Shown in pieces: positions 23,111 to 35,264 of a stretch of 64,000 nt of DNA. How positions within the stretch are numbered: position 1 is the stretch's first letter; every line of letters begins with the position of its first letter. Below the pieces are notes generated by a model. The model saw only the letters and a program-made list of their open reading frames with translations, did not search any database and was not told where the DNA came from. Made by a program: the position numbers and the translations under genes. This stretch comes from Plectrocnemia conspersa (lineage: Eukaryota > Arthropoda > Insecta > Trichoptera > Polycentropodidae), in assembly GCA_009617715.1 (NCBI GenBank), contig VTFK01000033.1, positions 372,001 through 436,000 on the forward strand, read 5' to 3'.

Positions 23111-25440
23111 TTAATAAGAATTTTGATATTGAGACATTTTCTTGTCTGTAATTAGACTTCTCTCAACCGTGCAATTATCTCAGTGGTAATAAGGAGACAA
23201 AGAAAAATTGTTTCGCATTTCACAAATTAGACCTAGAGGAGTCATTTTAATTAAAATTTAAGTAATTGCATGTTATAAAAAAAACACTATGTCTACAAAA
23301 TTAAAAAGGCGTATAATTAAAATTGTGTTCTTGAAAAATATTTTTTGCTAAAACTTTAATACAGTTATATATCTAGGCTATAAGGAATTAATATACGCGA
23401 ATATTTAATAGAGGGAAAATACACATGTTTATCATCGATCAGTATGAAAAATTGTAGCATAGGGTATATAATTATGTAATAATAAAAAAACTGATTGATA
23501 GCTCTTATCAGTGACGTTTTTTTTACACAAAAGCAAACAATCTTAAAGCGCGATAAACAAATTTCGTTATATAAAATACTTTTTTGTTGATACAATGAAA
23601 ACTCAGTTAAAATGAAATACGTGACTTGTAGACTCTTTTGCAAATATACAATTTGAACCTTAATAATCATTTATTTGTATGAGAAATATTCATTTAAAAA
23701 AATGAATTCCGTGAAAATCTTACGTAAAAAGATCTGACGGATGAAACTCGGACAAGAATAAAAGAATAAATAATAAATATGAACAAAGTGCTCTATATAA
23801 TTTCAAAGATGTATAATAAATACTTCGTTATTATTTTTCTTCTTTATTTTAATAGTTTATTTAAAATCAATTTGATTTTAATTGCAAAAAACCTGTTTAA
23901 AAATTATTAAATTAAATAAGGTACATATACTTATTTATTATTTTGATAATCGTCTTATCACAATACGCTTGAACAACAAAAACCCAATATTCGCCATTCT
24001 TATTTCTGATGGAAATTAGAATTGGTATAGCCTAACTAAACGAATTAAAGCTAATACATATTTTAAAAAACATAACAACCAACACAGAGCCACTGAATAA
24101 TTTTTGAGATCTTTATCCTCCACCCAGTAGAAGAAAAAAATATTTGTATAATAGTTTTTATTGTTTTTTCTTAATAGTTATGTATATAATCTAGTCGTAT
24201 TTTAATATTTTCATAGATTGACGGGAATTGATTGGGAAGCAGCTGCTTCCTTGGTCTTTTAGGTTTTAGTCGATGCTAGGCATTGATTATTTTGCCACGA
24301 GTTTTGTATTAAATCCTCAGTATCTAGTAGAAGTTATTCATGAAAGCTTCTGACGGAAGTGTCTGATGTACGTTATGTTCGCTCTTATATCATATATACT
24401 GACCAAGACAGTCGTTGTTATTTTTCTCAGTCTACTCTCGACGTTGTACTAATTTAGATGATTAAAAAATGGAATTGGCTTTATTATTTTTTGTTGTCTC
24501 TTTTTGAAAAAAAAAATTAAGTAACCACTTTTGGCAATCATGTAATAAAGTAATGTAATGTCAATATGATAATATTTGTAAATTCACTATATGGCTTTTC
24601 GCAAATATTTTTTACCATTTAGTTTATTACGCTTTTAACACGTTTTATGACCATCATGAAGCATAGTATAATGAAAAAAGTATTTTTCAGTAGTGATCAT
24701 TGCATTTATATTTCATTACCAAATAGCAAAAACTATTTTTATAAAAACAAGAGTATCTCATCTTCTTGAGATTCCAGATTGATACAAATATACACAAAGA
24801 CAATTAAAATTGTAAGATTAGATTACGAGGATTGTTTGTTGGTTTTGTATATTTGTATTTAAATTATTGTGTCTGTTTGTTTTAAAATATAAAATGTGTT
24901 TAATTTTAATCATCACAAAGTACTATTTCTGTAATTAAAGGCGTTAAAACGCGACGAATCCTTGACAGGAATTAATTCGCAATGTCACCATTATTTTTAG
25001 TCGCGTGCCAAGTGACTATAAAGAATGTCGAGCACTTGAGATACAACACCACACCACATGAAATATACTTATTGTCATTTCCTATGTGTCGGCTTCCATT
25101 ATGGAAACTCTACACCACACCATAGGATTCGACCTGACAGGCGGCAATCCCCTGTATAAATTTATTATTAAAATTATTTCTCATTCATTATTCCGCGCAA
25201 AATTCTGAATATTTAAAATAATTTACAATATTCTCGTCGTGGTGAAAAATATGACAACAAATATTGATATGTTATTAATATGTATCTATTTTTAAAAATA
25301 ACCTTAAAAAGGCTTTCATGCGTAACTGATTGAATTTGATACGAATCTTTTCTGTATTGTGTCATACTATATTTTAGTATATCGGTAAAGAACAAAATAT
25401 ATTACTATGTCGTAGAGTGATAAGCTTTTAATATATTTAC
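23111..25440. other. AT-rich desert
   Basis: A 101-codon minus-strand frame (23365-23670) is compositionally random and not called. A near-direct repeat, CAACACCACACCACATG and CTACACCACACCATAGG, lies at about 25044 and 25110. No gene seen. Confidence 0.45.
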
Positions 25441-25769
25441 TGTATTGTGTTGACTTCCTAGTGGCCATTGCTTTTGATTTACTCGTCAAGATGATTGTTC
25501 TTGAGAGAATAGTAGTGGTTTCCCTCTGTCTTCTGTACCGCAGTTTCACAACCATACTGTTTAATACATTACCGCCTGTGAATATCTGTTTTCAGTCTAA
25601 AGTCGATCATCTTCAGCATTGGGACAGTACCAATCCACACTCTATATATTACATTTTAAGCACCATTGACCTATTTATACCTTCCCTCTTCCGAAATATA
25701 ATGATAACATTTATTTTCTAAACATCTTTCAGAAATAAGCTTTCAATGTTAAAATGCACATAAAAACAC

Positions 25770-26060
25770 CTAGAAATATAAGGTTTCCCGGAATCTCGTC
25801 GCTCTTTTCTCGAGATTTCTCGCTTCTCTTTTTCATCCCCATTATGATTGATCGTTGGTCGGTGTCGCGTTTCATCGGCCGGAATGAATTAGTGTTGTTG
25901 GTTTTGCGCGTCGAGTCGGTGGCGCTGGTGTCTGTGTGCTCAACAGGTCGCTTGATCAATACACAAGGCCGAGGGGTGTTAACCACCCCAGCCGCGCCGG
26001 TTCAGGGTTGAACCGGTGCTGACACTCGCGTCAATCGATCAACCCCTGCGAACTTTCTTC
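25770..26060. promoter_or_regulatory. CpG-rich islet, possible promoter or first exon
   Basis: A roughly 290-bp block dense in CpG stands out from AT-rich surroundings. Both strands are open for 85-90 codons, which is what high GC produces by itself. CCGGTTCA (25997-26004) and TGAACCGG (26009-26016) form a perfect 8-bp inverted repeat with a 4-nt spacer; the arms include AACCGG, a Grainyhead-like half. The minus-strand frame ends in a hydrophobic stretch (I-P-G-N-L-I-F-L-G-V-F-M-C-I-L-T-L) and could be real, but no family is recognised. Confidence 0.35.
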
Positions 26061-26324
26061 CACGCATTCTTACGACAACTTTTATTAAAAAAATATTTTT
26101 GTACAGAATTGTTGCATATTGGGATAACACAGAGTTATAAAACAGAACTATATTTATTTTTAGATATTTATTTTTTATCGATTAAATCAATAAAAAATAA
26201 ATATCAAGGCCATGTATTCAATAGAGAAGATACTTGGGGCATTTATCTAGGTTTAATCTTAAAATCTAAAATTCATAATGCTTACATAAAATAGATTAGC
26301 ATGATCTCACATCTTTTTTTCCAG

Positions 26325-26482
26325 ATCCTCATAGCTATCGTTCAAAACATCTTTGTGTTTGGTAAGCTTCTTAAATTGCCGGATGGCTCATGCAAAAGAG
26401 AAAGTATTTCTGCCTATTACGCCTCCAGCTTAATTCTCTCGGGCAAAGTGATCTGGAAAATGAGACAACATGACACTAAAAG
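26325..26482 (+). CDS. Candidate internal exon, weak
   Basis: CATCTTTTTTTCCAG gives a strong acceptor at 26324. The frame is open in phase 0 for 52 codons to AAAAG|GTAGTC at 26482/26483, a weak donor; G|GTAAGC at about 26361 is a better one. The product begins I-L-I-A-I-V-Q-N-I-F-V-F-G and is not recognised. It cannot directly follow the 11026 exon, because entering in that phase gives an early stop. Confidence 0.25.
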
Positions 26483-26507
26483 GTAGTCGATTGTCGATTG
26501 ACTACCT
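26481..26507. repeat. 8-bp perfect hairpin
   Basis: AGGTAGTC (26481-26488) and GACTACCT (26500-26507) with an 11-nt loop, followed within 40 bp by a second small foldback (ACTCTTT...AAAGAGT). It overlaps the donor proposed for the candidate exon at 26325. Confidence 0.4.
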
Positions 26508-27022
26508 CCACAATGACTCTTTCTGTAAAAAGAGTGAATCTGAATTTGTTCGAATAGTCTGAATCACTTTTAGGGCATAAACATTTCTTAATTTGTTAGT
26601 GTACCCCTGGGAGTGAGTTAATTTTACGTATTTTTCCATTTCTGTTGTTATTTATTTATTATTAATTTATATTGCATTTATAGTAAATTATATATATTAT
26701 ATATAAAAAACAGTGATTTTCAACGTTTCATTGCTTTGATTTATTATACTACTTTTTTTAATGTACTTGAAAGAATAATTTATGAATTTAATTTAACATT
26801 TTTATTAATAAAATACGTCAATTTTTTAAATATTTTTTTTATGTATTATACGGTTTTTATTGATTTTTTATTATATCAATTCAGAGGCTCTCATTTTTTT
26901 TTATAAAATTAATAGGAAATACTTTAATTTATTAGTATTATTTTCAATACAAATCAATTACATTGAATAAACTTAAAATAATGTTATAAATAATAAATGT
27001 TTTTTATTTATTATTTCTTCAG
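26508..27022. other. AT-rich sequence
   Basis: No gene or element seen. Confidence 0.5.
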
Positions 27023-27223
27023 TTAAATATGTATGAAAATATATATAACTATCTCAGGTACCTCAAAATAGTGAAAGATCGACCACCGTACATGTACGGC
27101 GATACCGCACATTGGGTTAAAAATGCTATTAGTAGCAAATATAAACAATCCAGTGATTCTAAAACTTTATTTTGCAAGCTAATTACCAGCGCTTGTTTAA
27201 AGTACCGCATGTACAAAAAGTAA
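27023..27223 (+). CDS. Candidate terminal exon, 64 codons from ATG, unrecognised
   Basis: A pyrimidine-rich stretch with CTTCAG ends at 27022. The frame is open in phase 0 (L-N-M-Y-E-N...) and ends in TAA at 27221-27223, where the sequence immediately reverts to AT-rich. It is CpG-enriched and has ordinary protein composition, with K-D-R-P-P-Y-M-Y-G-D-T-A-H-W-V-K and later C-K-L-I-T-S-A-C-L-K-Y-R. It includes a perfect 14-bp palindrome, CCGTACATGTACGG (27086-27099). Family unknown; it may be a host last exon or a transposon scrap. Confidence 0.33.
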   Translation, partial: LNMYENIYNYLRYLKIVKDRPPYMYGDTAHWVKNAISSKYKQSSDSKTLFCKLITSACLKYRMYKK

Positions 27224-29937
27224 TAAATTTATCTCATCCAAGTACTTGCAACTGGTGGACGCATTATACTTAAAACGTGATACATATAAGGTCTTAAATT
27301 GTTCTAATTTACCATATTTAGTGTGCTTTTCAAATTTAATTACCAGCTTTATAGTAAAATAATATAATAAAACACATTTTTTTTACTTGCGTATATTCTT
27401 GATAATTATTTTAAGTCAAGAATTCTTACTTTAAAAAAAAAAAAAATTTCTGGAGAGTTTAAAATTATGTTTTACAACCCCTGTGTTTTTTAATGCTGCA
27501 TAAAAAAGGGTGGGTCTGTGCCAGGTGCTTTAAAATATGCATTATGTTTTTATAGAGGTTGGAAGTATTTGAATGGCAAAAAATTGTTTACGATTTCTTC
27601 AGTTACTCTAGTTGGCTTTATATTTGTTATCGTAATCTAATAACTATATTAAAAATATGATGAGAAGAAACCGCTTCGCGTGGGAATCGGCAGATTGCAA
27701 AAATTGTGTGGGCTTTTCTCAAAGTTATTAAAAAAATTGTCTACCGGCGAACTTTATTATTGTTGTTTTAATAATAATCTAGCGTCAGTTTTCATGTTTA
27801 TCTTGTTTGAAATATAAAAAATGTAAGGTAGCAATAGCTGTTATTGTCAATTTATTCTATAATTCAGATATTCATATAAAAGCTAAAATTTCTTCGTAAC
27901 TCGACGCTCAGTAATTATTCAAAAATATTGATTTGCGTTAATTAAAGAATAACGATTATCCAATTCTCTGTACGTCAATATTATAAAGATATGTACAATA
28001 ATATACAGAATTATTAAAATTACATACATTTTTCGTTTAGCAAACATTGAGAATACTGAAACAAAAAAATGGGGAAACCAGATGACTAATTATAATTTTT
28101 TTTATTTTGTATTTGGTTGTAGAACGTATATAGTAATTATTGAAGGGCTTTTAAAATAGATTTCACGTTTTTAATATATGTAGTATTAGCCGTTTGAATA
28201 AAAGCGAATTATTATATTATTATAAAATTATTTATATATTGTTTAAATTATTCAAAGTTTGCAAATTGTCGCAATTTTCCGACCACGAGCTATCGAAGAA
28301 GAAAACTATCTAATGCGAATAATTTACCAATTTAAAGTTGTCAAAGTTGAAACTTTATATTAATATCGTTAGACATAGTTATAGCTAACTCAGCTCGGCT
28401 ATCGATTGTTGCACAGCCCTGAACTTTAGGGGCGCCTCCCGTCACCAGCTGACATCTGAGGCTCCAAGGCCGCCTGTTGAACGTTACACGTTACAACGTA
28501 ACGCGAAAAGAGCAGTGTGCTTTTGAAAGTATATTATTTTAACGTAATAGTCGTTGGGTAAAACAATTAGGGGCGATCATAAATTTAAATTAACATAAGC
28601 TAATTATTTTAGATAAGAAAAATACAAAAATCACACTAAAGTGACACTAAAATAATTTTAAAGTATTTAAAAGTAAATCAACTTAACAATTATTTAATTA
28701 CATCTTTATTAATTGCTTGAAATAGAGTTCTGTGTGTACCTTGCGGTTGCGTGTTTATTTTTATGTATATTACAAAGTTATTAATATAATAAACTAATAT
28801 TATTTTTTACAGTTGAGTTCAATTTGTGAAATAGTATAGATACGTGTTGTCCTCGCAGGCTTGTCTGCATCATTTCCTTTAAAATTGTGTTTTTTATTAT
28901 ATTTTATTTGAGAGATTTGACGTAAAATGGGAAGCAGCTGCTTTTAATCTACAAAAGTAATATGCGCAAGTTTTGCATAATATTAAAAGATACGATATTA
29001 TTATGGATCGTCATCAGTATTATATATAATATACATAAAATTATATAATATTTTTTTTCATCATAAGTAGAATTATTTTAGTTTTATTCGTTGATTTTTT
29101 TGGGAACAATTAAAGTTGTTTACAAAATCTATTTTTTTTACTATTTTTTGCTATCTGCTAAATATTTATAATTTCCATAGACGTTTTACTGATTAGAGAG
29201 CAATTAATATAAATAATTTACTAATAGTAGGTTACACTGCGAAAATAATGCACATGTGCGATAATATGAACGCGTGGAGTAAAACATATTTTTGAAATCA
29301 TTATTTTAAAAAGCAAAATTTTCTGAAAAAAAATTCGTACAATTAAAAAAAACAATATTATTTTGTTTTTTTTATTAGTAATATATATGTATAAAATGAT
29401 AAAATATTTTTTTTATAGTTGATTCAGTTTTTTTTTATTATTTTTAAACATTAAACACAATTTTACAGTTGCAAAAATTATTGTTTGTTTTTGAATATTG
29501 TAGTTTTTAAACTTTCAAGGTCAAGTTGAGTTGAGGTTAATTCGTTTAGGTTAGCTTTGGGTTCAAATAAAAATAGATATTTCGCAACTGTTACAGTGAA
29601 TGTATATTTTTAGTGAAGTTATATTTTCACTAGCATAAAAAAAATATTTTTACTGATAATACAAATTCACTGTATTATATAATATATACATTACCAAAAT
29701 AATATATAAAACATTTTCTGTATAATATCTTATAGTGAAAATATATTATTATATGATTTAACTGATATGACAGTAAAAATATATTTTTATTGATAATACA
29801 AATTCATTGTACCAAAATAATATATTGTATAAAACATTTTCTGTACAATGACTTTTACTATTCAAGTAATGTTTTAGATTTATTTTTTCAAAAATTTATG
29901 ATTTTTAATTTAAATAAAATACTTGTTTACCTTATAT
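27224..29937. other. AT-rich desert with one GC-rich patch
   Basis: The patch at about 28385-28520 is CpG-rich and contains GTTACACGTTACAACGTAAC, an overlapping direct/inverted repeat of GTTAC. It may be an old transposon end or a regulatory element. Otherwise no gene seen. Confidence 0.4.
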
Positions 29938-30211
29938 CAGCGCTGTTCAACTGGCGGCTTGCGAACCATTTTATGTTTTTAAAATAAATTAAAAAAAAAA
30001 TGACCTGAAAGTAAAATTACCTTAGACATTTTTGTTCGTTTACCAGGGCATATAATATTGGGGTTGTATTATATTATAAGGGTGTTTTAGCTCCCACTAG
30101 CATTCGTAAATGAACAAAAATATACGAGGTCAACATTTTGTATTTTTGGCCCCAAAAAACTTTTTCTCTACATAAAATGGCCCGCGGACTAAGGGAAATT
30201 GGACAGCGCTG
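29938..30211. mobile_element. hAT-type MITE, palindromic, 274 bp
   Basis: The left end is CAGCGCTGTTCAACTGGCGG. The right end read on the minus strand is CAGCGCTGTCCAATTTCCCT, followed by TAGTCCGCGGGCC. The CAGNG...CAAC start and the GCGG(G)CC block are typical of hAT ends. A second inverted pair inside, ATTTTTGTTCGTTTAC (30028-30043) and GTAAATGAACAAAAAT (30106-30121, one mismatch), makes most of the element self-complementary. Flanking octamers CCTTATAT and CTTTAAAT match at 6 of 8 positions, as expected of an aged 8-bp hAT target duplication. No transposase is encoded. Confidence 0.8.
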
Positions 30212-32400
30212 CTTTAAATTATAGTTTAATATATTAAAAAAAAGTAGTTTGTCCCATCTAAGAAAATCATTTAAATTTCAAAAAATAATGCACACAAGCT
30301 TATATTTAATTTAAAATTAAAAATTAAAATTTATTTCGTATTAAAATAATACAATCAAAAAACATTATCGATTAATAATTATGTGAAAAAAAACGGTTTA
30401 TTTTATTTTTTAGCAATTTAAATAGACAAGTTTTTTTGTATAAAAATGATGAAAAAGTCTAAATCAATGTTATTAAATTAATTAATTTTATCTTGGTAAA
30501 AAAATATTATACAATGATTTATTTGAGATATTTGATATTACATATTATAATACAGAGAAATACATTTTTGGGACATTTTCATGATTTCTATATTCATTAC
30601 AAATTATATAAAAAATAAATTCACATAATATAATAAAGGTATTGTATGATATGCGAATTTTAAATTTTATTAAGCGAAATTCTTAAAATTAATATTATTA
30701 TTTAGATCATATTACCAATAAATAAAGTGGATAGTATTAAACCATGTATCTTATATTAAACATACATTAATATGATTTTTTCCCTCTTGAATTAGAGTAG
30801 TTAACTACAAACGATACACATTAATATTAATGATTTAATGTTGACCTATTTCATAAAAGCAGAATAATAATACTGTAGATAATGTATATAATAATTTATT
30901 ATAAAATATATTACATATATCATTTTAGTATGAGCACTATTCGTTATTTTATGTATACCCTTTATAAAGTACACAGTTAGTAATTATTAATCGTAACCAA
31001 ACACCAAAGCATATTTTCCCAAACATGAGACTAATAATCACACGCATAATTATCTCACCCTTTTTTTTTTAGAAAACATATAAAAGGAAAGAAAAATATA
31101 CGACACATGAAAGAGAAATACACACAAGCAGCAATCAGAAGATGTGTTTTTCGGTCTATTTTTTAAAGGCTAGATTGGAAGCTTCTTGTGTTGGAAAATT
31201 GTGACTTGCCGTATAATCTGTGATGTATAATATTTTATCCCTAAAGGCATTGCTACGTTGTAGGATACGACACAAATGGTATAACTGCTTTGCTTGTAAT
31301 AATAATGCAATTTCTATGAAACGACCCACGTCGATGTTTTTTTTCCAAAAGGGCATGCCATAAATTTCTGTGTAGCATTAACGAGCCAATTATTCATCGT
31401 GTTCGGTGAAATTTGCAGTATTGAATGAAAAATTTTGTTCTATTTTTATTTCAATTTTCTATCTATACTTTTTTATGTACAAATCTAAATGCTTATTTCT
31501 TCTTTAGCTCATACGTTAGTATGAACATAATTAGTACTTATTTGAGGGTTTAAAAAAAAAGTGAGAATTTTTAAGAAAGTAAGAAATATTTATAATACCC
31601 ATAGCTTACATTTTTAATAAGGATAATTTTATTGTATAAATTATAGAGGAACACCTTGAGCAAACTGTGTTACGGGGTTTTGAAACGACATAGCTTCGAC
31701 CTTTCAGGTATGAGCATATTATGTAAAGAAGATAATCGGGGGCTTTCTATGTAAATAATTTATATATTAAACCGTCGTGCCGTACCGTATCGTATCGAAG
31801 GTTTTCAATATCGCGCATCAATAATTCTGTGCGTTTTTCATGTTAATATTGTCAGAAATATGTTCGAAGTTTCGGTTTTTAAGGTCAAAGGGGTGTGACT
31901 GACTTTGATGACAAATATACGCTAGAAAAGCTGGTGACAGTTTATCTTATAAACATATATTAACTACCACACATAGAGAAATGTGGATTTAAAATGGCAG
32001 GTCTTGAAAGTCTGAAGCGTGTCGAGTTGTATTATTGTTGGCTGTGATTTTGTAAAACAGCTCTCATTTTTGCGTAATAAATGGAATGTATTTTTTTAAG
32101 CTTGTTATTTATAAAGTTTATTTTATTGGCTGATGACTTTGTTTTGCAAAATTATTGAGAGAAAAACAGAACCATTAACCTGAGAGAGCTTTTTCTGCAG
32201 CCGGACTTATTTGCATGAAGATCTGATCAGGATTGAGCATGATAAAATCGCTTCTTGAAGGTCATATTTTAATTCATAAAATCGATAAATTAAAGGTATT
32301 TATGAACATTTAACTTTATGCTTATGATATATATTTTTTTTCAATTGGCACCGCAACTTAAGGCTACATCAAAGTCGAGTTTTCCAGACACTATTTTTTC
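30212..32400. other. AT-rich desert
   Basis: A minus-strand 66-codon frame near 31156-31356 has non-random-looking composition but no recognisable family. Nothing else seen. Confidence 0.4.
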
Positions 32401-32406
32401 ATTGGT

Positions 32407-32591
32407 AAGGATTGTCAATCCTTAGCTTAATCTCCAAAGTATTTATAATTTAAATTTAAATATTTTTTTAAACTGGTATTTATTATGAAAAATCGATAAA
32501 CCAGTTGTGAATTATTTTTTGTAATACCGGTATTGATATTTAATATTAAATACTAGTATCGATATATTGGTCCAGTATTGCAATCCCTAGT
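32407..32591. mobile_element. Possible small DNA-transposon remnant
   Basis: AAGGATTG-T-CAATCCTT at 32407-32423 is a perfect foldback. The block ends with CAGTATTGCAATCCCTAG, whose reverse complement begins CTAGGGATTGCAATACTG, like the end of a DNA transposon. ATACCGGTAT and repeated ATCGATA lie between. Boundaries and family are uncertain. Confidence 0.3.
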
Positions 32592-32899
32592 GGAAACAAC
32601 CACAATTTATTTTTAAATCTGTATCTAAGAATTTGATGCGATAAAAATATTTATCTAAATTTTTTACATAAAAGTATATATTTACAAACCGCAATTAAGT
32701 TTAAAACATACTTTAGATTTAATAATGAAATGCCTGATTAACATCAGAATTTATCTACAATTTAACTGATCTCTTAAAACTTGCCAGTTAAACGCTGAGT
32801 CAATGTTTAACGACGCGCGAAGTTGCACATAGGATTAGACAACTTTTCAAATGCACTTATGTGAGTTTCATATGCTATATGTACATATATACTATATAT

Positions 32900-33760
32900 A
32901 TATATAGATATCATATCTAGTGCTCGTTAGCTCTGTCGAGATTATCTCGAAGCTTACGACGAAAGCGCCATTGGAGATTATTTTTCGAAACGAGCGTCTG
33001 TCGTTAATAATTTGCTTCGCTCAGTGTTTGCGGGTAGCAAACAGTGAGTACCTGTTTCACTGCAGATTACAGCATCTTTCTTCGGAGGTCGGTGCCCTGC
33101 TTTTTGCGACTGCTCTCAAATTTGACTTGTCTGAATATTTCAAGCGGGAAAAAGGGTCGTGAAAGGGTAACTATGGTATCTGAAGACTAGTTCTAGAAGT
33201 ACGTTTCTGCATTAGCTACGTTTCCTGGCGTAATGGATATATTATAGTGGATCACAACATTGAGACTGCTTTTAAAGTTTTAGCCGTTCTTCAAATTGCG
33301 GTTTCGTGCTTGAAAGGTTGCACACTATGCATCAAAGTAATGGTGACCAGACTTTCTGGATCACGGGAATTTAACAGATGTGCACTTAAATATATAATAT
33401 CAGTATATTCATCTCTTTTCCATAAGAATAGAATAGGTCTGATTGTACTTTCATTATGGATTTTAATTTAAAAATATTTTACAATTATATCAGTAATTTA
33501 CGTTTTCGTTTGCGCAATAATCTGGTCACTGAACCTATCAATATAGGGACACTAGAATGAAATCCATGTTAAGGTATATTTTATTTATTTAGAGATGTCA
33601 CTTTGCAACTGGGGCTGGTTTTAAATAATTCAAGTCTGCTGGGGGACACGAAACTACTATCTTTGCATTGTCCAGCACATTATGGACCACGCTATTCTAG
33701 ACGATGATGCAAATAGTTTAAAAATGCACTGAGCTTTTATGGCTTCGCTGACGGGCATTT
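32900..33760. other. Higher-complexity sequence, no assigned gene
   Basis: Two plus-strand open stretches (about 32920-33162, no ATG at its start; 33247-33471) have better than background complexity. The first contains internal donor-like (ACAGTGAGT) and acceptor-like (TTTCACTGCAG) sequences within 35 bp. Neither product is recognised. This may be old coding DNA or transposon sequence. Confidence 0.25.
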
Positions 33761-33864
33761 TTTTGTTCCCTATGTTGTAAATATAAAACTTTTATTAGCG
33801 TTGTCATTTATTCTATTATATATTATTATAAAAATAATAACCTACCACCAATTGCGTCGTAAAT

Positions 33865-33872
33865 GGTATAGC
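33865..33872. repeat. Target-site duplication (left), 8 bp
   Basis: GGTATAGC immediately precedes the left end of the P-like element and is repeated exactly at its right end. Confidence 0.93.
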
Positions 33873-35256
33873 CATAGAGTAAAGAATATCATATAATATA
33901 GAGCGGCCTATAGGGAGAAATTTAGCGTGCTTTAATTCGCCTCGTCTCTAGATCATTCACCCCAAACGCGTGATCGGTGGTGCCCGTCTCCGCACATTCG
34001 ACAAACTTATTAAAATATGGCTTCCTGTTTGATATTATCGTGTAAAAACAGTGAAAAACAGCAGATTAATTGCAATTTAATATTTCACAGGTTACATTTT
34101 GCAATTATTTTTGTAATGGGGCGTGAACTACACGTCATTCTATACGTGCCAACTAGGGCTGCGCATTCCATTCTTCGAGTTTATATTTAATTTATTTTTA
34201 AATTAAATTTAAATGATACAAAAATTATATTTCATTCGTAAATATTTTTGTCACATATAAGACTTAGTAATATTATACACATTTTTTAAATTTCCTTCAG
34301 AGCCAAAATTGCAGAAAATATGGCTTGAATATATTTTACGTCCTTCATGAAAGCCATCCGTGAGAAGTGTCATCTGTTCGGACCATTTTAACCCAGATTA
34401 TTTTTTTATCATAAAAGGTAGCTATAAACGATTAAAACCCAACTCTGTCCCTTTACAAACCCAACTATTGTTTTCACTCCCGTCAACGTAAATTTCGAAT
34501 ACTGATGCTTACAATTCTCCTAGAAAAATAAATTTATTACGAAAATTAAATCATGTTAGGTTAATTTCAAAAAAATGTAAAAAAATAATACACGCACTAA
34601 GGCAAAAACTTTATCGTAGAAACAAAAAAATAGTTAATTTGGAAAATATAGTTAAGTCGATAACAGACAAAGAACTTTTAAGTGAGAAAAACGGCTTGTC
34701 ACTATTAGCAAATTTTGATTCTGATTAACTTTTCTAAAAAGAAAAAATAATTCAAAAGTAGCCAAGTATTTATTTAGCCCGAGTTCAATCGTTTTTATTC
34801 TTCTAAAGCTTATCAATATGTTCGACAGGCTTTAAATTTTAACCTGCCTCAACTAAGAACCATCGGTAAATTGTATCAGAACATGAACGGAGATCCAGGG
34901 TTTACGTTTGAAGCATTTAAAGCATTAAAAATAAAATCTCAATCGACAAATTATAAATTTTGTAATTTAGCTATAGATAAAATCGCGATTAGAAAACTGA
35001 CCGAGTGTAATGACATAATAATTATTGGTGATAAAAGTGAATTAATAAAGAAAAATATAAATTAAGAAATTACAAATGTGACAGCCCTGTTGGTTTGTCA
35101 AACGTCACAAGGTCATTGTGTCCATCGGCGTTACAAACACTGCCGACCGCGCAGGCGCACAGGTTAATGATCGCCCGACTAGCAGTCGAGATCAAAACAT
35201 GGCATGATTTTGGCCTATGTCGCCGTCTCTATTATATATATATTCTTTACTCTATG
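33873..35256 (+). mobile_element. P-element/THAP9-like DNA transposon, 1384 bp, internally deleted
   Basis: Both ends start CATAGAGTAAAGAATAT (17 bp identical). The similarity continues imperfectly for about 30 more bases (ATATAATA..GAG.CGGC..ATAGG), giving a terminal inverted repeat near 45 bp. The 8-bp duplication GGTATAGC flanks it perfectly, and 8 bp is the length P elements produce. Inside, the sense strand encodes the N-terminal THAP zinc finger, a coiled-coil-like linker and the start of the transposase catalytic region, after which coding stops. The larger part of the catalytic domain is missing, so the copy is non-autonomous. The perfect duplication indicates insertion recent enough not to have mutated there. 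Confidence 0.93.
34017..35065 (+). pseudogene. Truncated P-element/THAP9-like transposase
   Basis: ATG at 34017 opens M-A-S-C-L-I-L-S-C-K-N and reaches F-H-R-L, the first half of a THAP zinc finger (two Cys). A probable intron follows (GT near 34087 to CTTCAG at 34300; the phase is off by one base). The second half, K-L-Q-K-I-W-L-E ... S-V-I-C-S-D-H-F, supplies the remaining Cys and His. An in-frame TGA (34348) replaces the conserved Trp of W-K-P-S. Next come R-L-K-P-N-S-V-P, a TAA at 34489, and a basic coiled-coil-like segment to a TAA at 34726. From 34781 another frame reads Y-S-S-K-A-Y-Q-Y-V-R-Q-A-L ... Y-Q-N-M-N-G-D-P-G-F-T ... L-A-I-D-K-I-A-I-R-K, the highly characteristic P/THAP9 block; the usual D-E-M is D-K-I here. 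The sequence then ends at 35065, so most catalytic residues are absent. Confidence 0.92.
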
Positions 35257-35264
35257 GGTATAGC
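35257..35264. repeat. Target-site duplication (right), 8 bp
   Basis: GGTATAGC, identical to the left copy at 33865-33872. Confidence 0.93.

Noticed and set aside
23365..23670. 101-codon minus-strand open frame
   Set aside because: Ile/Tyr/Phe/Lys-rich composition typical of chance frames in AT-rich DNA; no motif, no CpG rise.
34871..35065. Isolated small host gene
   Set aside because: It lies inside paired terminal repeats with an 8-bp duplication and reads as P/THAP9 transposase, so it is part of the transposon.
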